From positions 1 through 38,410 of the forward strand of contig NZ_JARHYI010000082.1 of NCBI RefSeq assembly GCF_029258575.1: a stretch of DNA of 38,410 bases, read 5' to 3'. This DNA is from Brachyspira sp. GTDB lineage: Bacteria; Spirochaetota; Brachyspiria; Brachyspirales; Brachyspiraceae. This document shows, one piece after another, positions 24,501-31,830 of this stretch (position 1 is the first letter of the stretch; every line of letters begins with the position of its first letter). Below the pieces are notes generated by a model, which was given only the letters and a program-made list of their open reading frames with translations, searched no databases and was not told where the DNA came from. The position numbers and the translations under genes are program-made.

Positions 24501-24534
24501 AAGGCTGCACTTAAATATTGAAGTACAGCCTTTT
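24499..24534. terminator. Terminator between convergent genes
   Basis: AAAAGGCTGCACTT (24499-24512) pairs with AAGTACAGCCTTTT (24521-24534) with one mismatch and an 8-nt loop, and a T run follows. It overlaps the lipoprotein stop codon and also faces the small membrane gene ending at 24539. Confidence 0.85.
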
Positions 24535-24538
24535 TATT

Positions 24539-24697
24539 TTACCTATATATTATACTGGTTATATATCTTATAAATTCGCCTATTACGAATATCATAAATA
24601 CAAAACCTAAAAATATAAGAGCTTTTAAAGTCCTTTTTTTAGTTTCTTTTTTATTAAACTCTCTTCTAAAAGGATCATTATTATTATCGTATTCCAT
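24539..24697 (-). CDS. Small single-pass membrane protein at the end of the mgl cluster
   Basis: A complete frame of 52 residues starts with ATG at 24697 and stops at 24539. The N-terminal 25 residues are hydrophilic and basic (MEYDNNNDPFRREFNKKETK). One hydrophobic helix follows (LKALIFLGFVFMIFVIGEFI) and then a short tail RYITSIIYR. Positive residues before the helix predict a cytoplasmic N-terminus. The start lies 10 bp after the mglC stop, with no terminator between, so it is probably the last gene of the mgl operon. No family is recognised. Small membrane proteins can tune transporters, but here that role is only a suggestion. Confidence 0.68.
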   Translation of the reverse strand: MEYDNNNDPFRREFNKKETKKRTLKALIFLGFVFMIFVIGEFIRYITSIIYR

Positions 24698-24707
24698 AAT
24701 AAACCTA

Positions 24708-25730
24708 TCATACTTTTTTCAGATACTTTTGTGTATCAACTGCAACAGCAGCTATTATGATAGCACCCTTAATTATGTATTGTGTATATGGAGAAATACC
24801 AACGAATGCCATACCATAGTTAATAACTTGGAATATTAATACTCCAGATACAATACCTAAAATAGAGCCTATACCTCCAGAGAAAGAAACTCCTCCTACA
24901 ACGCATGACGCGATAGCATCAAGTTCATAACCATTACCCAAGTTGTTAGTAGCAGAACCAACACGAGCAACCTCTAAAGAACCTGCTATACCATATAAAG
25001 CACCAGCCATAGTATAAACTATCATAAGTGTTAAAGGTATATTAACACCACTTACAGCAGCAGCTTCTGGGTTTCCTCCAACGGCAAATATATTTTTACC
25101 TAATTTAGTTTTATTCCATATAAACCACATAATCACCGTTATAATTACAGCAAATATTATTAGATATGATATAGTAAAACCACCTAATTTTAAGCCGCCT
25201 TGAGCAAGATTAGTAAATCTAGGATCAAGTCCTCCGATAGGCTGAGCACCATAAGGAGGTCTGTCAAAATATGTACTAGTTACACCATAAAGTATAAGCT
25301 GCATACCTAAAGTAGCAATAAATGGAGTTACATAAAGTTTAGAAATGATGAAACCATTTATAAGTCCGAATACCATAAGTACAAGCATAACTAAAAGTAT
25401 AGGCAATATAACAGGAATCATAGGCAAGTCTGGATACATTCTAGTAGGATTTGAAGGAGATTGCAAAAGTGATGCACTTACAACAGCAGCAAGTCCTACA
25501 GCTCTACCAGCACCTAAGTCATTACCTTGAGTTACAAGAAGTGTACCAATACCAACAGCTATTATCATACGAGTAGATGCCTGAGCAAATATATTGATAA
25601 AGTTGCTTAACCTAAAGAAAGAAGGTTCTTTAATGATAATACCTATAAGTATTACAAGTAATGCTGCAAATATAGCATTGTTTAGTATAAATGATTTGAT
25701 ATTTTTAATGTTTATTTTTTTATTTTCCAT
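24708..25730 (-). CDS. mglC: Galactose/methylgalactoside ABC transporter permease MglC
   Basis: This 340-residue inner-membrane permease of the RbsC/MglC family has about ten hydrophobic segments. Signature stretches are IIAVGIGTLLVTQGNDLGAG (about 55-75), YVTPFIATLGMQLILYG, the cytoplasmic coupling region KTKLGKNIFAVGGNPEAAAV (about 208-227, with the NPEAA.SGV motif) and DAIASCVVGGVSFSGGIGS. It forms the channel driven by MglA. The gene starts 30 bp after mglA and is followed by the 52-residue membrane protein. Confidence 0.93.
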   Translation of the reverse strand: MENKKINIKNIKSFILNNAIFAALLVILIGIIIKEPSFFRLSNFINIFAQASTRMIIAVGIGTLLVTQGNDLGAGRAVGLAAVVSASLLQSPSNPTRMYPDLPMIPVILPILLVMLVLMVFGLINGFIISKLYVTPFIATLGMQLILYGVTSTYFDRPPYGAQPIGGLDPRFTNLAQGGLKLGGFTISYLIIFAVIITVIMWFIWNKTKLGKNIFAVGGNPEAAAVSGVNIPLTLMIVYTMAGALYGIAGSLEVARVGSATNNLGNGYELDAIASCVVGGVSFSGGIGSILGIVSGVLIFQVINYGMAFVGISPYTQYIIKGAIIIAAVAVDTQKYLKKV

Positions 25731-25760
25731 AATTATATTTCCTTTAATGCTTGATTAAAA

Positions 25761-27266
25761 TTATAAATATTTAGCAGACAATGCCATAATTTCTTCTTGA
25801 CTAGTATTTTTAGTTTCTACAATGCCAGCTACTCTTCCATTACTCATAACCATAATTCTATCAGTTATACCGAGTAGTTCAGGCATTTCAGAACTAACTA
25901 CTATTACAGCTTTACCAACTGTAGCTAAATCTATAATAAGTCTGTATATATCATATTTAGCACCAACATCTATACCTCTAGTAGGCTCATCAAGCATAAG
26001 AATATCAGGTTTACTTAAAAGCCATCTTCCTAATATAACTTTTTGCTGATTACCTCCAGATAAAGTTTGTATTGCAGTTTTTTCTGAAGGAGTTTTTACC
26101 TGCATACTGTCTATAACCCATTTTGTATCTTCATACATTTTTTTATTATCTAAGAAACCAAATTTATTTATATAATTATCTATATTTGCTATAGTTGAAT
26201 TAAAATTTATAGATAACATTCCAAATATTCCAGTCTGCCTTCTTTCTTCTGTAACCAAAGCAAAACCATTTTTTATAGCTTTTCTTGTAGATGAATTATT
26301 AACTTCTTTATCCATTTTCAAAACATTTCCAGATGATAAAGTTCTCATACCGAAAATACTTTCTAATACTTCAGTTCTTTTAGCTCCTACAAGTCCAGCA
26401 ATACCAAATACTTCTCCTCTTCTTACATTAAAATTAACTTCTTTAAGTGAAGGCTGATAAAATGCTGTGAAATTTTTTATTTCTAAAATATTTTCTCCAG
26501 GAACATTCGTTTTTTCAGGGAAACGATTAGTTAAATCTCTTCCTACCATTTGTTTAATAATAATATCAGTTGTCAATTCTTTGGCAGGGGTAGTATCAAC
26601 ATATTTTCCATCTCTCATTATGGTAACTTCATCAGAAATTTGAAGTATCTCTTCCATTTTATGTGAGATATAAATCATACCTACACCTCTGCTTTGAAGT
26701 TTTCTAATTATTTTAAATAATTTAGCAACTTCCTTTTCTGTAAGAGAACTTGTAGGTTCATCTAATACTAATATTTTTGAATTATATGAAACAGCTTTTG
26801 CTATTTCTACCATTTGCATTTCTGATACAGATAGTGTAGATACTTTTGTTCTAGGATCTAGTGGTATTTCTAAATCATCAAAAATTGCTTTAGTATCATC
26901 ATACATTTTCTTTTCATCAACGACAACACCATATTTAGTAGGATATTTTCCTAGCCATATATTATCTTGTATATTTCTTTGGCGAACCTGATTAAGTTCT
27001 TGGTGAACCATTGCAACACCATTATTTAAAGCTTGTTTAGGTGAAATAAAGTTAACTTCTTTACCATCTAAAAATATATGACCTTCATCCTTACGGTATA
27101 TACCAAATAAACATTTCATTAAAGTCGATTTTCCAGCACCATTTTCTCCCATAAGGGCTACTACTTCACCTTCTTTTACAGTGAGCTGCACATTATCTAG
27201 TGCTTTAACGCCAGGAAAAGACTTTGAAATACCTTTCATTTCAAGAACTATCTTTTTATTATCCAT
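25761..27266 (-). CDS. mglA: Galactose/methylgalactoside ABC transporter ATPase MglA
   Basis: This 501-residue protein carries two ABC domains, as usual for sugar importers. The first has Walker [10 protein letters not shown] (about 39-47), [14 protein letters not shown] in place of a typical LSGGQ and Walker [12 protein letters not shown]. The second (from about 255) has the degenerate Walker [26 protein letters not shown] and [17 protein letters not shown]. That asymmetry is normal in this family. It powers MglC. A strong hairpin separates it from mglB upstream, so its mRNA level may be lower than that of the binding protein. Confidence 0.95.
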   Translation of the reverse strand: MDNKKIVLEMKGISKSFPGVKALDNVQLTVKEGEVVALMGENGAGKSTLMKCLFGIYRKDEGHIFLDGKEVNFISPKQALNNGVAMVHQELNQVRQRNIQDNIWLGKYPTKYGVVVDEKKMYDDTKAIFDDLEIPLDPRTKVSTLSVSEMQMVEIAKAVSYNSKILVLDEPTSSLTEKEVAKLFKIIRKLQSRGVGMIYISHKMEEILQISDEVTIMRDGKYVDTTPAKELTTDIIIKQMVGRDLTNRFPEKTNVPGENILEIKNFTAFYQPSLKEVNFNVRRGEVFGIAGLVGAKRTEVLESIFGMRTLSSGNVLKMDKEVNNSSTRKAIKNGFALVTEERRQTGIFGMLSINFNSTIANIDNYINKFGFLDNKKMYEDTKWVIDSMQVKTPSEKTAIQTLSGGNQQKVILGRWLLSKPDILMLDEPTRGIDVGAKYDIYRLIIDLATVGKAVIVVSSEMPELLGITDRIMVMSNGRVAGIVETKNTSQEEIMALSAKYL

Positions 27267-27305
27267 ATATTCAAAACCTTTTTAAAACTAACAGAAAATT
27301 ATTAA

Positions 27306-27341
27306 AATATAGGGATATTAAATTATTAATATCCCTATATT
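27306..27341 (-). terminator. Intercistronic hairpin between mglB and mglA
   Basis: A perfect 16-bp inverted repeat (arms 27306-27321 and 27326-27341, core ATAGGGATATTAA) has a 4-nt loop. On the transcribed strand only TTTAATAATTTTC follows, so it is a leaky terminator or an mRNA-stabilising stem rather than a strong stop. It sits just after the mglB stop (27358) inside the operon. Confidence 0.7.
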
Positions 27342-27357
27342 ATAAAAATTCAATTAT

Positions 27358-28404
27358 TTATTTATAAGCTTCTTCAGCAACATTTACATTATTTTTAGTT
27401 ATAGGTACATAAGGAACGCGTACAGCTTTAACATCATCTAAAGTCCAAGTAGTACCATCTAGTGGCTCTTTACCAGCAGCAATATTTAAAGTAATGTCTA
27501 CTAAAGCTTGAGATTGACCAATTGGGTCATTAAGAACAGAACCAACTACAGTTCCTTTTTTGATTTCATTTATCATATCAGGAATAGCATCAACACCTAC
27601 TATAGGTATGTATTTAGTAGTATCACCTTCTTTATTATATCCTAAAGCTTGTATAGATTGTAAAGCACCTAAAGCCATAGCATCATTATTACAGAAAATA
27701 TATTCAAGTTTATCTCCATATTTCTGTATCCAAGCATCAACTATATCTTTAGCTTTTGCAGTATCCCACATAGCTGTTTGTTCTTCTAATCTTTCTACTT
27801 TGATACCATTATTAGTGATGTATAAAGTAACATGACTAGTTCTAGCTTCAGCATCTGGGTGACCTGGTTCGCCTTTTAATAAAGCATATTGTATAATACC
27901 ATCGCCGTTTTTATCCCAAGATGGGTTAGCTTGCCAAGTGTCTACAACAACTTGACCTTGCATATCTCCAGACTCTTCAGGTGTAGTACCTACATACCAA
28001 GTTTTATCATAGCTAGCCATAGCTTCAGCACTTGGTTGTTTGTTGAAGAATACAACTGGTACATTTTTAGCTTTAGCTTTATCTATAATAGTTTGAGCTG
28101 CTTGAGGGTCTACTAAGTTGATAGCTAATGCTTTTGCATCTTTTTGAAGCATAACATCAACTTGGTCATTTTGCTGAGCCTGATTGTTTTGTGAATCATT
28201 GATTATTAAATTAGCTTTTCCTTTAATTTTGCTTTCAATGTTTCTTCTGTAGAATGACATAAAATTATCATCATAACGGTAAATTGTTACTCCAATAGTA
28301 GGACCATCAGTAGATGCAGATGAAGAAGCTCCGCCACCACAAGATATGGCAAAGATTGAAGACATTACTAACAATGCCCCAACAACGATGAGTGATTTTT
28401 TCAT
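27358..28404 (-). CDS. mglB: Galactose/glucose-binding lipoprotein MglB (primary copy)
   Basis: This 348-residue lipoprotein has a signal ending SSIFAISC (Cys22). The mature part closely follows E. coli MglB: TIYRYDDNFMSFYRRNIES at the N-terminus, NDSQNNQ, ALAINLVDPQAA, VVFFNKQPS, the EF-hand-like calcium loop DKNGDGIIQ, GEPGHPDAEAR, TAMWDTAKA, FCNNDAMALGAL, GVDAIPDM and SVLNDP. The equivalents of the sugar-stacking Phe16 and Trp183 and of the binding residues Asp14, His152, Asp154, Arg158, Asn211, Asp236 and Asn256 are all present, so glucose or galactose is the expected ligand. It has a strong ribosome binding site (AAGGAG) and its own promoter (28446-28473). It is the closest binding protein to mglA and mglC. 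Confidence 0.95.
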   Translation of the reverse strand: MKKSLIVVGALLVMSSIFAISCGGGASSSASTDGPTIGVTIYRYDDNFMSFYRRNIESKIKGKANLIINDSQNNQAQQNDQVDVMLQKDAKALAINLVDPQAAQTIIDKAKAKNVPVVFFNKQPSAEAMASYDKTWYVGTTPEESGDMQGQVVVDTWQANPSWDKNGDGIIQYALLKGEPGHPDAEARTSHVTLYITNNGIKVERLEEQTAMWDTAKAKDIVDAWIQKYGDKLEYIFCNNDAMALGALQSIQALGYNKEGDTTKYIPIVGVDAIPDMINEIKKGTVVGSVLNDPIGQSQALVDITLNIAAGKEPLDGTTWTLDDVKAVRVPYVPITKNNVNVAEEAYK

Positions 28405-28445
28405 ATTAGAAAACTCCTTAAATTAATAATATTCTCTTATCTACT

Positions 28446-28473
28446 AGTATATAAATTTATTTTCTTAAATCAA
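28446..28473 (-). promoter_or_regulatory. Promoter of mglB-mglA-mglC
   Basis: On the minus strand TTGATT (28473-28468), 16 bp and TATACT (28451-28446) lie 41 bp upstream of the mglB start. Confidence 0.6.
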
Positions 28474-28522
28474 GTAAAATCACTTTTTATTATTATAAAC
28501 TATAGATATGTATGTATGTAAA

Positions 28523-29539
28523 TTATTGCTCTATATTTTCTAGATTATCTATAGTAATAGCTTTATATGGAATTTTTACGGCTTTTCTATTATCTAATCT
28601 CCAAGGTGTTCCAGATATAGGATTATAGTGTCCATTAAAAAGATTAATTGCTAAATCAGAAATTGCTCTTGCCTGTAAAATTTCATCATTAAGAACAGTT
28701 CCTACTATTGCTCCATTTTTTATTTCTTTTATACTTTCATGTGTGCCGTCTATTCCAACTATAGGTATATATTTATTGGAATCACCCTTATTATAACCTA
28801 AATTCTGTATAGCAGATAAAGCTCCCAAAGCCATAGAATCATTATTGCAGATAATATATTCTATTTGAGATTCATAATTTTTCATCCAAGAAGACATTAT
28901 TTCCGATGCTTTCTTTCTATTCCACATAGCAGTTTGTATATTTAATACATCAGTTTCTACTCCGTTATTATTTAAAAATGTTATTACATTTTCACTTCTT
29001 ATCTCAGCATCTATATGTCCTGGTTCGCCTTTTATTATAACGCATTGAATTTTTCCGTCATTATTTTTATCCAAAGAAGCATTATTAGTCCAATTATTTA
29101 ATATTATTTCTCCTTGTAAATCTGATACTTCTTTACTTGTTGTACCTACATACCATACTTTATTATAAGAAGACATAACATTGAAATCAGGGGCTTTATT
29201 AAATAATATTAATGGTATATTATATGCTTTAGCTTTACTAATAACATTTTCTGCAGCTTCAGGATCTACTAAATTTATTACTAGTACTTTTACACCTTTT
29301 GATATATAATCATCTATTTGTTCATTTTGAATAGTTTGATTATTTTTAGAATCTTTTATAATATATTTAGCCTTTCCTGAAATGAATTTTGATATATTAT
29401 TTTTTATAGAATTGGCAAATAAATCATCTGTTCTGTATACGGTAATACCTATGAAATTATTTTTATAATTTGAACTATTTGAACAAGATATCAATAATAA
29501 TATTAAAATAACAATTAGAAAATCTTTTTTATTCTTCAT
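28523..29539 (-). CDS. MglB-like sugar-binding lipoprotein (paralogue 2)
   Basis: This 338-residue lipoprotein has signal LLLISC (Cys19). It is more diverged than its neighbours, but most ligand residues are kept: YRTDDLF (Asp and Phe), GEPGHIDAEIR (His, Asp, Arg), TAMW (the stacking Trp), CNNDSMALGAL, GIDG and VLND. The calcium loop DKNNDGKIQ is intact. It probably delivers a galactose-like sugar to the shared MglA/MglC, as no other permease is nearby. It is also coded in the same direction, 118 bp upstream of mglB. A BMP-type or other sugar specificity cannot be excluded. Confidence 0.9.
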   Translation of the reverse strand: MKNKKDFLIVILILLLISCSNSSNYKNNFIGITVYRTDDLFANSIKNNISKFISGKAKYIIKDSKNNQTIQNEQIDDYISKGVKVLVINLVDPEAAENVISKAKAYNIPLILFNKAPDFNVMSSYNKVWYVGTTSKEVSDLQGEIILNNWTNNASLDKNNDGKIQCVIIKGEPGHIDAEIRSENVITFLNNNGVETDVLNIQTAMWNRKKASEIMSSWMKNYESQIEYIICNNDSMALGALSAIQNLGYNKGDSNKYIPIVGIDGTHESIKEIKNGAIVGTVLNDEILQARAISDLAINLFNGHYNPISGTPWRLDNRKAVKIPYKAITIDNLENIEQ

Positions 29540-29656
29540 AGATATCCTCCTAAAATATTTTCATCTTTATATCTTATAATATAATTATTATTTGTAAACT
29601 TTATTTTTAAAATAAAAACTATATATAGTTCCTAGTATAAAAAATAAATTTAAAAT

Positions 29657-29699
29657 ATCATAATACATATATACTATTAACGCATATATGTACTATGAT
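29657..29699 (-). terminator. Intercistronic hairpin after MglB paralogue 3
   Basis: A long imperfect inverted repeat (outer ATCATA/TATGAT, then TACATATATAC/GCATATATGTA) lies 10 bp after the stop at 29709. On the minus strand an AT-rich run follows. It could end most transcripts here or protect upstream mRNA ends. Confidence 0.55.
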
Positions 29700-29708
29700 A
29701 ATAATTTT

Positions 29709-30740
29709 TTATTTATAAGCTTCTGTAGATTCGTCTATGTTTTCTAATGTTATTGATCTGTAAGGTACTCTTACTGCTTTTGAATCATCTAATTGATAAG
29801 TTGTTCCTTCAGTTACATTTTTTCCATTTGCAACATTAATAAGCATATCAACAACAGCTTTTGCCTGATCTTTAGGGCTTTGTAAAACAGTTCCAACTAC
29901 AGTACCTTTTTTTATTTCTTCAATGATTTCTGGAATAGCATCAACTCCCACTATAGGTATAAATTGATTGCTGTCGCCTATATTATACCCTCGTTTTTGA
30001 ATAGATTTTAAAGCTCCCAAAGCCATAGCATCATTATTAGAAAATATAAACTCTATATTATCGCCATATTTTTCTATCCAAGAATCTGTAACTGTTTGAG
30101 CTTGAAGTATATCCCAATTTGCTGTTTGCTCATCTAATGGTTCAATATCAATCCCATTATCGAACAATACTATTTTTATTCTTTCTGTTCTAGCTTCGGC
30201 ATCAGGGTGACCTGATTCTCCTTTTAATAGAACATATTGTATTTTTCCATCGCCATTTTTATCCCAAGCAGGGTTTGATGTCCAAGCTTTAACTACTATA
30301 TCGCCTTGTATATTTCCTGATTCTTCACTTAAAGTTCCTACATACCATGCTTTATCGTATAGCATCATATCTTCTTTACTAGGCTCTTTGTTAAAGAATA
30401 TTACTGGTATTCCTGAAGGTTTTATTTTATTTATCATAAAGCTTGCTGATGCAGGGTCAACTAAATTAATAGCTAAAGCATTAACTTGTCTTTGTATGGC
30501 AGCATCTACCTGATCATTTTGCTTTACCTGATCATTTTCAGAATCATTCATTATAAATTTTGCCTTTCCATTTAGCATAGTTTCGATATTTCTTCTCATA
30601 AATGAAATAAAGTTATCATCATATCTATAAATAGTGATTCCAACTTCTATTTTATCATTTGATTTTGAAGTGTTGCCACAACTTACCATTAATAATATAA
30701 ATAATAAAAATACTAGAAAAATAATTCCTGATCTATTCAT
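29709..30740 (-). CDS. MglB-like sugar-binding lipoprotein (paralogue 3)
   Basis: This 343-residue lipoprotein starts at the ATG at 30740, fixed by GGAG 6 bp upstream; the frame can also be read from a TTG 12 bp earlier. The signal ends LLMVSC (Cys21). It is very close to the primary MglB: TIYRYDDNFISFMRRNIET, DPASASFMINK, VIFFNKEPS, DKNGDGKIQ, GESGHPDAEAR, TANWD and SNNDAMALGAL are present. The one clear change is VLQSP where the primary copy has VLND (the Asn256 equivalent becomes Gln). A galactose-like ligand with altered affinity is likely. It has its own predicted promoter (30774-30802) and a hairpin after it. Confidence 0.92.
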   Translation of the reverse strand: MNRSGIIFLVFLLFILLMVSCGNTSKSNDKIEVGITIYRYDDNFISFMRRNIETMLNGKAKFIMNDSENDQVKQNDQVDAAIQRQVNALAINLVDPASASFMINKIKPSGIPVIFFNKEPSKEDMMLYDKAWYVGTLSEESGNIQGDIVVKAWTSNPAWDKNGDGKIQYVLLKGESGHPDAEARTERIKIVLFDNGIDIEPLDEQTANWDILQAQTVTDSWIEKYGDNIEFIFSNNDAMALGALKSIQKRGYNIGDSNQFIPIVGVDAIPEIIEEIKKGTVVGTVLQSPKDQAKAVVDMLINVANGKNVTEGTTYQLDDSKAVRVPYRSITLENIDESTEAYK

Positions 30741-30773
30741 AAAAAACTCCAATTTTTTATATAGCTATATTTT

Positions 30774-30802
30774 AGTTTATTAAAAAAAGATATATAAGTC
30801 AA
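30774..30802 (-). promoter_or_regulatory. Possible promoter of MglB paralogue 3
   Basis: On the minus strand TTGACT (30802-30797), 17 bp and TAAACT (30779-30774) stand 33 bp upstream of the start at 30740. The -10 is a partial match. Confidence 0.4.
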
Positions 30803-30825
30803 ATGAAATTATTAAAAAATATATT

Positions 30826-31830
30826 TTATTTATATATTTTTACGGCTGTTTCTAAATTAGATCTTGTTACTGGTATATATGGTATTGTAATATATTTATT
30901 ATTGTAGAAACTGAGATGCGTGCCATCTAAAGGAGATTTTCCATTTATTAAATTTTTGGATACAGATGATAATATTTCAGCTTGAGTAGAAGGATTTTGC
31001 AATACAGTTGCAAATATACCGTAATTTTCTATCTCTTTTAAACATTCTGGAATTCCGTCTATTCCTATTATTGGAATATAATTTAACATTCTACTGCTGT
31101 TATTATAATTAAATTTTCTCAATGCATCTAATGCTCCCAATGCCAAATAATCATTATTGCATATTACATATTCTATCTTTGATCCGTGTTTATACATTAA
31201 TGTTTCCATAGCATTTGAAGCTGAGTTTCTTCCTGTAGCAGAAATTTCTGATAATATATGCAGCTTTATATTATTAGAAGCTATATACTTCTTCATATAT
31301 TCAGTTCTATTTATAGTGTCATCATCATTTAAATCGCCTTTTATTATAACAGCTTGTATTTTTCCGTCTTGATTTTTATCCCAATTAAGTCTTTTCTTCC
31401 AGCTTTCTGTTATTACTCTTCCCTGAGCATTTCCAGCCTCTTCGCTTTTACCACCTACATACCAAACTTTATCATAACTGTTCATAGCTTCTAAATTAGG
31501 TTCTCTATTGAAAAATATAATAGGCTTATTTTGTATACTTATTTTATCTATAATATTTTGTGCTTGTGATTTGTCTACCAAATTTATAGCTAATATATTA
31601 ACATTTTTCTTTAAAAACATTTCTATTTGAGCATTTTGAGTCGCCTGACTATTATATGAATCAGCCGTTAATAATGAATAACTTCTATTGATATTTTTTT
31701 CTATATATTGTTTTAGATATTTTATATACTCGTCATCATATCTATAAAATGCCATGCCTATACTTGATGATTTTCTTTGAGAGTATAAAAGTACAGAAAA
31801 TAATAATAATAATATAAATATTTTTTTCAT
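30826..31830 (-). CDS. Divergent MglB-like periplasmic binding protein (paralogue 4), not a lipoprotein
   Basis: This 334-residue protein has signal MKKIFILLLLFSVLLYSQ with no cysteine, so it should be cut by signal peptidase I and be free in the periplasm, unlike the other three paralogues. The fold is kept (FYRYDDEY, AINLVDKSQAQ, IIFFNREPN, calcium loop DKNQDGKIQ, CNNDYLALGAL, GIDGIP), but key ligand residues differ. The GEPGHPDAEAR block is GDLNDDDTINR (His152 lost), the TAMW block is SATGRN (stacking Trp lost), Phe16 is Tyr and Asn256 is Gln. It probably binds another ligand or acts as a sensor for a receptor. Its ATG overlaps the stop of the large membrane protein by one base, after AGGAG. 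Confidence 0.9.
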   Translation of the reverse strand: MKKIFILLLLFSVLLYSQRKSSSIGMAFYRYDDEYIKYLKQYIEKNINRSYSLLTADSYNSQATQNAQIEMFLKKNVNILAINLVDKSQAQNIIDKISIQNKPIIFFNREPNLEAMNSYDKVWYVGGKSEEAGNAQGRVITESWKKRLNWDKNQDGKIQAVIIKGDLNDDDTINRTEYMKKYIASNNIKLHILSEISATGRNSASNAMETLMYKHGSKIEYVICNNDYLALGALDALRKFNYNNSSRMLNYIPIIGIDGIPECLKEIENYGIFATVLQNPSTQAEILSSVSKNLINGKSPLDGTHLSFYNNKYITIPYIPVTRSNLETAVKIYK

